Part shown: piece after piece, positions 15,208 through 23,860 of the stretch
Position numbering within the stretch: position 1 is the stretch's first letter
How the letters are laid out: each line of letters begins with the position of its first letter
Source of the DNA: Alicyclobacillus suci
GTDB taxonomy: Bacteria; Bacillota; Bacilli; Alicyclobacillales; Alicyclobacillaceae
Direction of reading: 5' to 3'
DNA length: 38,439 nucleotides
Assembly: GCF_017329615.1 (NCBI RefSeq)
Contig: NZ_JAFMTW010000034.1
Coordinates: 1 to 38,439 of the forward strand
Position numbers and translations under genes: made by a program
Notes under the pieces: generated by a model
Seen by the model: the letters and a program-made list of their open reading frames with translations, nothing else
What the model was told of the DNA's origin: nothing
The model's database searches: none

Positions 15208-16110
15208 TTAGCTGTTTAACCAACTATCCACTAAGGATTGATTTGCGCTGACCCACTCTTGAACACCTTGGGTATCCCCATCGTTGTTAATGTCGGTCTC
15301 AAGTTGACCTAATTGACTTTGGGTGAGTTTGAAATTTTTCAGCCACTTTACCACTGTTGGGTTACTACTTGCCCAATTCTTATTGGCTTCGGTTTGAATC
15401 CACCCACCCGCGCCAAAAGATTTCTTAGGATCAGACAAATATTTCAACTTATATTGCGAAAATGCCCAGTGTGGACTCCATAGTGTCACCACAATCGGCT
15501 GTTTGGCGTCATATGCCTTTTTCAAAGCAGCCAACATTGCTGGCGTAGAACTGGTTTGCAACGTTTCTGGCAGACCATAGTCCTTAATCGCTTGTTGCGC
15601 TAATCCCGTTTCGCCGGCGCCTGCTTCAATCCCAACAATTTTACCTTGAATTTGATTTGAAATATTTTTCAAATCAAGAATGCTATTCACGTTTTTCATA
15701 TACGTGGGAACTACAAAACCCTCTGTCGTGGAACCCTGATACCACTTTCCCAAGCTTGTCAATTGTGACCCATATTGTGCAATATACTGTTTGTGTGTAT
15801 CTGGCAACCACGTATCAAAAAACACATTTAGATTATCTTTTGATAAACCAGCAAACAACGGCCCCGGATCAAGCTGTTGCAGTTGAACGGTGTACCCTTT
15901 ACTTTCAAGTAAGTTTTTCCATAAATACGTAGCTGCGACGTCCTCATCCCACGTGATGTAACCGATTGTGATGGTTTTGCTTGCTCCAGAACCACTTCCC
16001 GAACTAGAATTGTTGGAAGCGGACGTCCCATTTGTCGTACCGCATCCAGCAACTAGGGTTATCACCGTTCCGAGTGTGCCAATCCCCATTCCAAGTTTTT
16101 TCGCATTCAC
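15208..16110 (-). CDS. opuAC: Glycine betaine/proline-type ABC binding lipoprotein (OpuAC)
   Basis: The 300-residue protein has a signal sequence and lipobox (LVAGC, cysteine about residue 23) and a Ser/Gly-rich linker. The tryptophans of the ligand cage appear in ITWDED, FDTWLPDTH and TLWSPHWAF, as in OpuAC/ProX proteins that bind quaternary ammonium osmolytes. Length is close to Bacillus OpuAC. It is the third gene of the ATPase-permease-binding protein order, starting 46 bases after the permease, and is followed by a strong terminator. Choline or another betaine as ligand is possible. Confidence 0.9.
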   Translation of the reverse strand: MNAKKLGMGIGTLGTVITLVAGCGTTNGTSASNNSSSGSGSGASKTITIGYITWDEDVAATYLWKNLLESKGYTVQLQQLDPGPLFAGLSKDNLNVFFDTWLPDTHKQYIAQYGSQLTSLGKWYQGSTTEGFVVPTYMKNVNSILDLKNISNQIQGKIVGIEAGAGETGLAQQAIKDYGLPETLQTSSTPAMLAALKKAYDAKQPIVVTLWSPHWAFSQYKLKYLSDPKKSFGAGGWIQTEANKNWASSNPTVVKWLKNFKLTQSQLGQLETDINNDGDTQGVQEWVSANQSLVDSWLNS

Positions 16111-16156
16111 GACACATACCCCCTATATCTCCAAAACATTTACCGACGAATTCAGT

Positions 16157-17005
16157 TCACTTTGTAACGTTCGCATTGCGCCCACCTAATTTTTGTGAAA
16201 CCCGATCCATAATGACTGCAAGAATCACAATAGAGATTCCCGCTTCAAAACCTTGTCCAACATTCAACGTTTGTAGAGCACTCATCACGTCAGCACCTAG
16301 TCCACCCGCACCAATCATGGAAGCAATGACCACCATAGAAAGCGAAAGCATAATGGTCTGATTGATTCCCGCTTTGATATTCGGCATCGCAATCGGAATC
16401 TGCACTTTCCATAGAAGTTGCGAGTCATTCGTTCCGAATGCACGGGCGGCTTCCACCAAATCAACTGGAACATGAAGAATCCCAAGTCGCGTCAAACGGA
16501 TAGTCGGCGGCATGGCAAAGACTACTGTCGCAAAAATAGCAGGCACCAATCCAATGTTAAAGAAAATCAAAACCGGGACTAAATATACGAAGGACGGCAT
16601 TGTCTGCATAAGGTCTAAAATAGGAGACACAACGCGGTAAACACCCCGACTTCGGGCGCTCCAAATGCCAATTGGCAGACCAATTACCACAGACACTAGC
16701 GCTGACAGAATCACCAACACAAATGTGGTGATTAAATCTCGCCACAACTGCAAGTCCCAAATTAATAGAAGTCCAATAACCGTACCCAGCGCCAGCTTCC
16801 ACTTACCAGCACGGTACGCGATAATCGCGAATACGATAATTAGCAACCAAGGCGGTACCCAGTTTAAAAACTGGATTATGGCGTTCACCACAGCCTGTAC
16901 GACGTTAGAAACGTCTGTTAAGAACGGCCCGATGGTCGCTTCCAGCCAATTGACAATCGCATCAATCCACTGGGATAACGGGAGCTTCGGAAGCGGAAAC
17001 GCCAT
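16157..17005 (-). CDS. opuAB: Glycine betaine ABC transporter permease (OpuAB)
   Basis: The 282-residue membrane protein matches OpuAB in length and has the permease signature with EAA-type loop (DLVEAARAFGTNDSQLLWKV) and the following PNIKAGINQTIMLSLSMVVIASMIG. The ATG at 17005 is chosen because AGGGGGTGA lies about 8 bases upstream; a GTG three codons earlier would overlap that site. It overlaps the 3' end of the ATPase gene by 44 bases, so the two are translationally coupled. Confidence 0.92.
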   Translation of the reverse strand: MAFPLPKLPLSQWIDAIVNWLEATIGPFLTDVSNVVQAVVNAIIQFLNWVPPWLLIIVFAIIAYRAGKWKLALGTVIGLLLIWDLQLWRDLITTFVLVILSALVSVVIGLPIGIWSARSRGVYRVVSPILDLMQTMPSFVYLVPVLIFFNIGLVPAIFATVVFAMPPTIRLTRLGILHVPVDLVEAARAFGTNDSQLLWKVQIPIAMPNIKAGINQTIMLSLSMVVIASMIGAGGLGADVMSALQTLNVGQGFEAGISIVILAVIMDRVSQKLGGRNANVTK

Positions 17006-18200
17006 TTCTTTCACCCCCTTGCGAAGCTAATGCCTCCAAAATCGAACTTTTTAACACAAGGCCCTGTAGTTTTCCGTCCTCCGCGACAACTGGCATCGGA
17101 TAATTTGTCTCAACAACCAATTGAAACAGATCTTCGAGGCTGGTCTCAGGTTTTATCGTAGTGACAGGCCGCAATTCACACTCTCCGACCATCTGCATCG
17201 GGCCCTTTGCAGATTTAGCTAAGACCTCTGCACTGACGAGCCCCATGAGTCTCTGCTCATCATCCACAACAAACCCTGAAGACAGACCAGCCTCATTAAG
17301 TTTTCGCAACCCTACACGCACACCATCGCGAACGCGCAACAATGGGGAAGGACGCTTCATGACATCTGCTGCTGTTAAGACTTTCGACAAATTGACGCCG
17401 CGAATAAACCGTTCCACATACTCATTAGCCGGATTGCTAATGATGTCATCAGGGCGCCCAGTTTGAACGACTACTCCATCCTTCATCAAAGCAATGTGAT
17501 CCCCAAGCTTTAATGCCTCGTTCAGATCATGCGTGATAAACACAATGGTCTTTTGCAGTTTATGCTGCAAGTTAATTAACTCGTTTTGCATGTCATCGCG
17601 AATGAGTGGATCAAGTGCACTAAACGCTTCATCCATAAGCAGGATTTCCGGGTCATTCGCCAGGGCACGCGCCAGTCCGACACGTTGCTGCATTCCGCCA
17701 CTCAAGTTGTGTGGATACTGATTTTCATACCCTTCCAAACCGACAATTTTCAACTGTTCCTTGGCTCGCTCCAACCTCTCCGACTTGCTGATTCCCTGTA
17801 TTTCTAAACCGTATGCCACGTTATCGATTACGGTTCGATGAGGCAGTAAGGCGAAATTCTGAAAGACCATCGCCATTGTTCTCTGCCGAAATTTCAGAAG
17901 TTCAGCCTTCCGTAACGTAGTAATATCCGTACCGTCGATCACGATGGAACCAGCAGTCGGTTCAATCAGTCGATTCAAGCATCGCAAAAGTGTTGATTTT
18001 CCGCTGCCAGAAAGACCCATAATCACAAATAACTCTCCGCGTTCAATGGTGAACGTCGCTCGATCAACGCCAACATTCACGCCTATCGCTTGTCTAATTT
18101 CTTCCTTGCTCTTGCCATTTTCAAGCATTTGAATGGCCTGCTCCGAGCGCCCTCCAAATACTTTTGTCACCTTGTGCACTTCAATATAAGGTTCCCCCAT
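16962..18200 (-). CDS. opuAA: Glycine betaine ABC transporter ATPase with CBS domains (OpuAA)
   Basis: The 412-residue protein has Walker A GLSGSGKST (62-70), signature LSGGMQQR, Walker B ILLMDEAFSALD and H-loop THD. The C-terminal third contains two CBS domains (about residues 285-400), which in OpuA sense ionic strength. The N-terminal insert (MLENGKSKEEI) is typical of OpuAA/ProV. The frame stays open 21 codons upstream, but GGGAGG six bases before the ATG at 18200 fixes the start. First gene of the operon; a weak promoter is suggested at 18280-18308. Confidence 0.94.
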   Translation of the reverse strand: MGEPYIEVHKVTKVFGGRSEQAIQMLENGKSKEEIRQAIGVNVGVDRATFTIERGELFVIMGLSGSGKSTLLRCLNRLIEPTAGSIVIDGTDITTLRKAELLKFRQRTMAMVFQNFALLPHRTVIDNVAYGLEIQGISKSERLERAKEQLKIVGLEGYENQYPHNLSGGMQQRVGLARALANDPEILLMDEAFSALDPLIRDDMQNELINLQHKLQKTIVFITHDLNEALKLGDHIALMKDGVVVQTGRPDDIISNPANEYVERFIRGVNLSKVLTAADVMKRPSPLLRVRDGVRVGLRKLNEAGLSSGFVVDDEQRLMGLVSAEVLAKSAKGPMQMVGECELRPVTTIKPETSLEDLFQLVVETNYPMPVVAEDGKLQGLVLKSSILEALASQGGERNGVSASEAPVIPVD

Positions 18201-18279
18201 GCTATGCCTCCCGTAAAGTGGGCTTAAATCATCTCCCGCGATCCATTTCACGAAATTTTCCAAGCGAAATACGCATACT

Positions 18280-18308
18280 TACATAGCGGTGAAAGCCCAA
18301 AGTAGCAA
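18280..18308 (-). promoter_or_regulatory. Possible opuA-operon promoter
   Basis: On the minus strand TTGCTA (18303-18308), a 17-base spacer and TATGTA (18280-18285), about 80 bases before the opuAA start. The -10 match is weak. Confidence 0.35.
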
Positions 18309-18524
18309 GCCTTTACCGCAGCCCAGTGTCACTCTTTGACGTAAATGTCTATTGAGCCCTGTGTACATGACTTCATCGCAACAAAGCATCGTCCATCACG
18401 CATTAGACTAATTCCAATTGGACTGAAACGGATTGGCGATAACCTGTGGAAGTTTTCGCAGTGTGAAATCGCAGAAAAAATACTGGGGGATTAGCATGGT
18501 GGTCTAAAGGGATCTAACAAGTTC

Positions 18525-18640
18525 AGCGACTCCTTTCAAAACGCTTGCGAGGTTAGCTGTCGGGTTCGGGTTGAAAGCACCCTACGTAAAACGATTCACC
18601 CCAAAAATGGTTCCCCCGCTTCCATCAGGAACTCAGCGAA
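18525..18640. repeat. Dispersed repeat, copy A
   Basis: About 115 bases closely similar to 22918-23035, for example CAAAACGCTTGCGAGGTTAG and ATGGTTCCCCCGCTTCCA. Copy A translates into PFKTLARLAVGFGLK, and copy B retains the same frame, which suggests remnants of one coding element, perhaps a transposase or other mobile gene that I do not recognise. Confidence 0.7.
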
Positions 18641-18775
18641 TGTTTATGAACTTCTTTTTCATCATACATCAAATCACAGTGATCCCGCAAACTAATCAGT
18701 AAATCTACAGGAACACAGTAAATGTACCTGGTAGCTTGCCATGACCTATATACGGGAGATAGGAGAGAACGACAG

Positions 18776-18851
18776 CAATTTCGGCCATTGGTTGGATTGG
18801 TTAGATTATTGGAGAATTTGGCAGTTCAAATCTAACCAATGGCCGAAATTG
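18776..18851. repeat. Inverted repeat with 9-base internal duplication
   Basis: The right arm (18830-18851) is the reverse complement of the left arm, CAATTTCGGCCATTGGTT...AGAT, which carries an extra 9 bases (the ATTGGTTGG unit is duplicated as ATTGGTTAG). The whole can form a hairpin with a 22-base-pair stem. It lies 10 bases beyond the SGNH hydrolase stop but lacks a T run. Confidence 0.7.
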
Positions 18852-18860
18852 GAACAACCG

Positions 18861-19568
18861 TTACACGTGTGCGGACAGCGTGACCTGCTCAAAGCGCACA
18901 GATAACCCGGCCAGTACGACCTGGGTGAGCCAACGATAACCGTCCGCGGTGAGATGAATACCATCCAAACTAATGAAATCATCGCCTGATGCGAGTTGTT
19001 CGAATGGTTTGCGGACGTCAATCGGATTTACCCCTAACTGAAAAAGTCGCTTGCGCAGTGCGTCATCGTAGCTGCGGTGCCAGTACTCAATACCGCCACA
19101 CAGCGCAATCCAATGTGCGATTTCTGTACCAAACGTCGCCGCAAGATGCTTGTAATAACGTACAGGCTGCAGGGGAACCAGTGTCATCACCACGGGAGTG
19201 GCACCAGCGGATCGAATGTTCTCTACGAGTGTCGTGATATTGTCGATGTATCGCGGCAACGGGACATACGGTTCATGGTCTGCGTCCGGCCGCTTTGCAA
19301 CCTCATCCCAGCGAAAGTTGCAGTCGTTGCCGCCGATTTCAATCAGAACGACATCTGGATGAAGAGACAACACATCCTTGTCCAATCGCTCGAGTAGCAA
19401 ATCAGAGTTGTCGTTAAACACACCGCGATTCATCACTTCGACAGAATCGCTTCTTTGATCCAACGCCTCTTGTAATAATCTTGGATAATTGTCTCGCAGA
19501 ATTCTCAGGCGCCCTCTTTCAAATGAGACGCCTCGGGTTAAACTATCTCCGGCACACACGATTCGCAT
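18861..19568 (-). CDS. SGNH/GDSL-type hydrolase (lipase or esterase-like)
   Basis: The 235-residue protein contains block I GDSLTRG (Ser, residue about 8), block III GGNDCN and block V DGIHLT (catalytic Asp and His), so it is an SGNH hydrolase. These hydrolyse esters of lipids, sugars or cell-wall polymers. There is no signal peptide, so it is probably cytoplasmic. The ATG at 19568 is preferred because AGGAG lies 8 bases upstream; an ATG two codons earlier is too close to that site. It is monocistronic as far as visible. Confidence 0.9.
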   Translation of the reverse strand: MRIVCAGDSLTRGVSFERGRLRILRDNYPRLLQEALDQRSDSVEVMNRGVFNDNSDLLLERLDKDVLSLHPDVVLIEIGGNDCNFRWDEVAKRPDADHEPYVPLPRYIDNITTLVENIRSAGATPVVMTLVPLQPVRYYKHLAATFGTEIAHWIALCGGIEYWHRSYDDALRKRLFQLGVNPIDVRKPFEQLASGDDFISLDGIHLTADGYRWLTQVVLAGLSVRFEQVTLSAHV

Positions 19569-19609
19569 ATGCATCTCTCCTTTACTAGACCGCCCTAGCA
19601 AATACTATT

Positions 19610-19744
19610 TTACTGCAATTTCATAAGTGAGATGGCATGCCTCTTGGCACACTGCACAGCAGGACTCCCACTGGGTAGCTGTTTCGACATTTCCCGCGCA
19701 ATTTTACATTTTTCAGCCAACAACGATGTCGCCTTTTCGGACAT
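19610..19744 (-). CDS. Possible small protein of 44 residues
   Basis: This frame encodes MSEKATSLLAEKCKIAREM... with an amphipathic, charged composition and two cysteines. No clear ribosome binding site precedes it and I do not recognise the family; it may be a gene remnant. It lies upstream of the SGNH gene on the same strand. Confidence 0.25.
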   Translation of the reverse strand: MSEKATSLLAEKCKIAREMSKQLPSGSPAVQCAKRHAISLMKLQ

Positions 19745-19867
19745 GATCTGATCTATTTCAGCGCACAATACGACACCTTTTCACCACCGCGAATAAAATC
19801 CAAACCCGCCATGCTATGAGCCAACAAAAGTACTTTTGCAAATGACAAACCCTGCATAAGATGATTA

Positions 19868-19881
19868 TGTAACCGTTTCCA
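19868..19881 (+). promoter_or_regulatory. Cre-like site upstream of the SHS-type MFS gene
   Basis: TGTAACCGTTTCCA resembles the CcpA cre consensus and lies 37 bases before the start codon. It suggests catabolite repression of the transporter; the central positions are less typical than those of the site at 14952. Confidence 0.5.
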
Positions 19882-19917
19882 AAACCGGATAATCTAACGC
19901 ATTGGAGTGTGAAGAAC

Positions 19918-21156
19918 ATGTCCACAACACCGGAGGTACCTGTGAGATCTTCGCAAAAATCACACCAAACCCGCGCGCTCATCTCGATTGCACTGGCATG
20001 GGCGTTCGACGCGATGGATTTTTCTATCCTCACGTTCGTCCTCACAGACATTATGAAAGATTATGGCGTGCCGCTCACACTTGCTGCAGGTCTTTCGTCA
20101 GCAACGACATTTGCACGCCTCGGCGGTGGATTTTTAGGCGGCCTGCTCGGTGACTACTGGGGCCGCAAAGCGAGTCTTGTAGCATCCATCCTATGGTTCA
20201 CCGTGTTTGAATGCCTCACCGGCTTTTCAATTGGCTTTACGCTCTTATTCCTCGTACGGATTTTGTACGGCATTGGGATGGGCGCGATGTATGCAAGTGG
20301 CACGCCGATGTTGATGGAAATGATGCCAGCAAAATGGCGGGGACTCGCATCAGGCCTCATGCAGTCAGGATTTTCGTTCGGTTATATTTTTGCCGCGCTC
20401 ATTTACAGGGCTTGGTATGGAAACCTGGGCTGGCACGCCATGTTTTATATCGCCTGCATACCGGCACTCATCGTCGCGTTGTATATCTGGGCACGAGTCC
20501 CTGAGTCAGTTCGCTGGAAACAGGAACGGGCGGCAGCCCCGCGCAAATCGGTTCCCATCCGCGATTTATTTAAAGATGGAAACACGTGGAATACCATTCA
20601 TGCTGCACTAATCTCCCTCATTGCATTCGGTGTGACCTACCCTATCAACACGTTCTACGCGACTTTGCTCAAGACAAATGGGCACTTCAGTGTAGCAGTC
20701 GTAGCAGATACAATCATTATTTTGAACATTGCTGGGATTGTCGGCAATATTCTCGGTGGCTACTTGTCCGATTTCATTGGTCGAAAACTGATGTTGGTTC
20801 TTTCTGCTATCGGCACACTCGCCTGCTCATTTGTCTTCCAGTCCATCTCCACCAATTGGGAGCGAGACGTATTTACATTTCTCATTGGCCTGTTTTCCAT
20901 TGGCGGTGTGTGGGCAGCGATTCCAACCTATATCGCCGAACACTTCAAAACCGGTGTGCGCTCCACCGGTCAAGGCACCACTTACCATTTTGGCGCTGCG
21001 GTCGGCGGCGCAATTGTGCCTCTCATCGTCTCCAGCATCGCACCTTCTGTAGGCGGTTTGGCACACGCAATGACGTATTCGGTCGCCATTACATCCGTGC
21101 TCGTCATCGTCCTCGCCCTACTCTGGCGTGAATCAAAAGGTGCGCCACTGGCCTAG
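19918..21156 (+). CDS. MFS transporter, SHS-like (sialate/lactate-type H+ symporter)
   Basis: The 412-residue protein has twelve predicted membrane segments. The start of the first helix, AWAFDAMDFSILTFVLTD, and the loop GDYWGRKAS are characteristic of SHS/AAHS carboxylate:proton symporters, such as lactate or sialate carriers. The second-half signature GGYLSDFIGRKLML is present. GGAG (19904-19907) stands 10 bases before the ATG at 19918; a GTG at 19909 is too close to it. A cre-like site lies just upstream. The nearby SGNH hydrolase has no obvious link to it. Confidence 0.85.
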   Translation: MSTTPEVPVRSSQKSHQTRALISIALAWAFDAMDFSILTFVLTDIMKDYGVPLTLAAGLSSATTFARLGGGFLGGLLGDYWGRKASLVASILWFTVFECLTGFSIGFTLLFLVRILYGIGMGAMYASGTPMLMEMMPAKWRGLASGLMQSGFSFGYIFAALIYRAWYGNLGWHAMFYIACIPALIVALYIWARVPESVRWKQERAAAPRKSVPIRDLFKDGNTWNTIHAALISLIAFGVTYPINTFYATLLKTNGHFSVAVVADTIIILNIAGIVGNILGGYLSDFIGRKLMLVLSAIGTLACSFVFQSISTNWERDVFTFLIGLFSIGGVWAAIPTYIAEHFKTGVRSTGQGTTYHFGAAVGGAIVPLIVSSIAPSVGGLAHAMTYSVAITSVLVIVLALLWRESKGAPLA

Positions 21157-21219
21157 CACGAATCTATTCGCGACAAAGGCAAGCGTATCAGCATCGCCCT
21201 ACTGGTGTAACAAACATAG

Positions 21220-21254
21220 AAAAAGAGGGGCTGTGCACATGTGCCAGCCCCTCT
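21220..21254 (-). terminator. Terminator downstream of the minus-strand MFS gene
   Basis: On the minus strand AGAGGGGCTG pairs with CAGCCCCTCT around a short GC-rich loop, followed by TTTTT. It lies about 85 bases after the stop of the gene at 21339 and 64 bases after the convergent MFS gene, so it could serve both. Confidence 0.75.
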
Positions 21255-21338
21255 CATCATCAAAGAAAGATACGACTGAGTTTCACAAGAACGTCATGGT
21301 GAAAATGTATTCCAGAAAACATGACAACAGTAACCTTG

Positions 21339-22721
21339 TCAGGAATGCACTTTAACCTTTCCAGACGCTCTGTCCTGACCGCTATGGCCAGATACTTCTG
21401 CATTGCTCGCCGCATTTAACGTCTTGTTCGTCGTCTCCGGCGCAAGCGCAATGCAGACAATCAACCCACCAAAGGTGACTGCCGCGCCGACAAGCATCGT
21501 CGGTCCGATACCAAAGTTCTGCAATCCCCACGGGAACAAGTACGTGCCAAAAACCGCACCAAAGCGACTGATACACGTTGTAATCCCAACCGCCGTTCCG
21601 CGCACTTCTGTCGGGAACAACTCATTTGGGGCCAACCACTCCATCACGTTTGGGCCACCGGAAAACAGTGCATAGACGATAAACCCAAGCAAGATGATAC
21701 CGATTGGGCCATTCGGAAATATCCCTAGCAGGAGAATACCTACCGTCATCCCCGCGAACGACAAAATAATCATCGGTCGACGGCCGAGTTTGTTAACCAA
21801 GAACAGCGCAGGAATGCAGCCAACAAGGAACAGCGCACTAATAATGGCTGAACCATAACCAGCAGATCCCTGGAACAAGTGATACGACGTCAACATCTCT
21901 GGACCAAAGGTCAGCATCGCAAACAACGGTGCTACTGCTGCCATATAAAACAAGCCGACATAAAGCGTTCGTTTTAAGTATCCGCGAGAAAATAACTTGA
22001 GATAGCTGGTTTTAGTTTCCACCGCATCTGGCACAACAATATCATCGAGGGATGCACTCGGTCCGTACACCTGTTTGAGCACTTTTTCTGCCTCTGCGAC
22101 CCTACCCTTTTGCAGCAACCAACGTGGCGACTCTGGCGTCCCCATGCGCAAGAGTACCAAAATAATTGCTGGAATCGCACTGCTGGCCAGCATCCATCGC
22201 CAGGCTTCAGGCCCAATGTGCAACATGAGCTGACCGACAACATAGGCGACCGTTGAACCCACGTAGTACGCAATCAGCGTCACACCCAACATCGCACCAC
22301 GGTGTTTTCTAGGGGAAAACTCTGCCAACAATGATGTGGCAATCGGGTAGTCAGCGCCGATGGAAATCCCCAAGATCAACCGAATGACAAATAACTCCCA
22401 ACCAGTCTGAATAAAAAACTGGAGAAGGGAAGCAACAATCAAAAGAATAAAATCGATGGTGTACATCAATTGTCGACCGACGCGGTCTGTCACGTAACCT
22501 AAAAAACCACCGATAAAAATACCAATCAGCGCAGATGCGCCCACTAAGCCACTCCACGTGGCATCCAAGTGCAGTTGCGGCGTAATTTGCGTTAATGCGA
22601 TGGCGATAATGCTAAGAATATAGCCGTCGAGAAAAGGACCACCGGACGAATACACAGTAAGCTTCATGTGAAAGGCGCTAAACGCTGCGTCTTCCACCAC
22701 ATTTTTCTTTTTCCTCTGCAT
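21339..22721 (-). CDS. MFS sugar/carboxylate transporter
   Basis: The 460-residue protein has twelve predicted helices with the sugar-porter-type signatures GGFLGYVTDRVGRQ (loop 2-3), GISIGADYPIATSLLAEFSPRK (helix 4-5) and PESPRWLL (after helix 6). The long final helix and the polar C-terminus (GHSGQDRASGKVKVHS) are usual. The ATG at 22721 has AAAGGAG six bases before it; upstream in-frame codons lack a site. An inverted repeat TTGGTG-N8-CACCAA at 22771-22790 lies about 50 bases upstream and may be an operator. Confidence 0.87.
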   Translation of the reverse strand: MQRKKKNVVEDAAFSAFHMKLTVYSSGGPFLDGYILSIIAIALTQITPQLHLDATWSGLVGASALIGIFIGGFLGYVTDRVGRQLMYTIDFILLIVASLLQFFIQTGWELFVIRLILGISIGADYPIATSLLAEFSPRKHRGAMLGVTLIAYYVGSTVAYVVGQLMLHIGPEAWRWMLASSAIPAIILVLLRMGTPESPRWLLQKGRVAEAEKVLKQVYGPSASLDDIVVPDAVETKTSYLKLFSRGYLKRTLYVGLFYMAAVAPLFAMLTFGPEMLTSYHLFQGSAGYGSAIISALFLVGCIPALFLVNKLGRRPMIILSFAGMTVGILLLGIFPNGPIGIILLGFIVYALFSGGPNVMEWLAPNELFPTEVRGTAVGITTCISRFGAVFGTYLFPWGLQNFGIGPTMLVGAAVTFGGLIVCIALAPETTNKTLNAASNAEVSGHSGQDRASGKVKVHS

Positions 22722-23092
22722 TTTGGCTCCTTTCATGGGTGAATACGCAACACGGACGGGTGACCATGATTTGGTGTTAACATCCACCAATACACAGCCC
22801 TTATTCAGTTGTGTTTTGCCAGGAAAACCGCAGGTCGCTTAAAATTCCAGGCTTTGGAGAAACGTGGTGAATGGAAGAACGCATTGAAGGGTTAAGCAAG
22901 AGGGTTTACACATTTGAAGCATCTCCTTTCAAAACGCTTGCGAGGTTAGCTGTCGGGTTAGGGCTGAAAGGCACCCCACGAAAAAATCGTTTCACCCCAG
23001 AAATGGTTCCCCCGCTTCCAGAAGGAATTCAGCGTATTGGGTTCCTCGTTATGTTACCTCAATCTCAAGGAGAGTACAAATCTTGGACGAGC
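22722..23092. other. Intergenic region with decayed repeat copy
   Basis: Gene-free except for the repeat copy B and an open frame from 22871 that would run through the bioY terminator, so it is not believed to be an intact gene. A small IR lies at 22771-22790. Confidence 0.5.
22918..23035 (+). repeat. Dispersed repeat, copy B
   Basis: Closely similar to 18525-18640. The open frame through it reads SPFKTLARLAVGLGLKGTP, longer than copy A, and the upstream codons also read through without stops. It may be a truncated mobile-element gene. Confidence 0.65.
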
Positions 23093-23160
23093 AAAAAGAT
23101 TCCCGACAGCGAGGTCACTCCCGCCAGCGACCGCATACGGGCGGGAGTGAAACGGCTGTC
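23093..23160 (-). terminator. Terminator of bioY
   Basis: On the minus strand CACTCCCGCC pairs with GGCGGGAGTG, with an outer GACAGC/GCTGTC helix. A T run follows seven bases after the outer helix, and the structure starts nine bases after the bioY stop codon. Confidence 0.8.
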
Positions 23161-23168
23161 CTCGAACC

Positions 23169-23762
23169 TCATGAAATCCGCGTATTTTCCCGCTTCGTCA
23201 TGAACTGCTCGCCATGAATAATTCGATGCTGTGGATAGACTCGACGCACAATCACCACAATCGCACTGGCGATAAGCGCCTTAATCAAATCGCCTGGCAA
23301 AAATGGAATGACGCCAGCCATCAACGCCTTGCCCCAAGGGCGAATCGCCGGTGCTACATGGCGCAGCCAGAACACACCAGGAATGTAGCTAAGCGCATCG
23401 CCGAAAATAAATAGCACGATGAAAATCAACCAGAATTCTCTGCGCGTGCGCATCTTGATTTTGCCCACAAAAAATCCAGTGAGCCATGCCAGGATTGGCC
23501 ACGACCAGATGTATCCCGCTGTAGCACCAAGCAAGGTCCCAATGCCAGCGTGCCCGCCGATGAGTGGGAGCCCCAATACATCCAATCCAATGACGATTAG
23601 GTATGTAAGGCCACCGTACCAAGGCCCTAAAAGCGCCCCGGTGAGCATAATGACCAAATTCTCAATGGTCACGGGAACTGGGCCAATGGGAATCGATACC
23701 AGGCTGAGTACAGCAAACATAGCCGCAAACAAAGCAGAAAAAACGAGTCCGCGATACCGCAC
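23169..23762 (-). CDS. bioY: BioY, substrate-binding S component of a biotin ECF transporter
   Basis: The 197-residue membrane protein has six predicted helices with the BioY hallmarks PIGPVPVTIENLVIMLTGALLG and GATAGYIWSWPI. It binds biotin and works with an ECF module (two ATPases plus EcfT). GGAGAG lies upstream of the GTG start at 23762. It is divergent from an ECF ATPase pair across a BirA-like operator (23787-23820), so both sides are likely repressed when biotin is sufficient. Confidence 0.93.
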   Translation of the reverse strand: MRYRGLVFSALFAAMFAVLSLVSIPIGPVPVTIENLVIMLTGALLGPWYGGLTYLIVIGLDVLGLPLIGGHAGIGTLLGATAGYIWSWPILAWLTGFFVGKIKMRTRREFWLIFIVLFIFGDALSYIPGVFWLRHVAPAIRPWGKALMAGVIPFLPGDLIKALIASAIVVIVRRVYPQHRIIHGEQFMTKRENTRIS

Positions 23763-23786
23763 ACAATCTCTCCTTTACGATCTTCA

Positions 23787-23820
23787 TTCGTTAACTTACA
23801 ATAAACATAAAGTTAACAAT
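23787..23820. promoter_or_regulatory. BirA-like biotin operator between bioY and the ECF genes
   Basis: Inverted half-sites TTCGTTAACTT and AAGTTAACAAT (GTTAAC cores separated by 16 bases) match the bipartite BirA operator known from Bacillus. It sits in the 74-base divergent gap before both genes. Strong agreement with the biotin transporter context. Confidence 0.75.
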
Positions 23821-23860
23821 ACGTAATGTAGCACATATGTCGAGAGAGGGGGAATGTTTT

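Larger units (their letters stand above)
18201..18860. other. Gene-free region with repeat remnants
   Basis: No convincing gene is present. It holds a possible opuA promoter (18280-18308), a decayed repeat copy (18525-18640) and a 22-base inverted repeat (18776-18851). Parts of it look like the residue of a mobile element. Confidence 0.5.

Noticed and set aside
18480..18860. Possible CRISPR array or phage remnant in the gene-free region
   Set aside because: Only single inverted repeats and one dispersed repeat are present; there are no evenly spaced direct repeats.
22871..23203. A 110-codon frame over repeat copy B
   Set aside because: It would read through the bioY terminator and has no good ribosome binding site; only the repeat part looks conserved.
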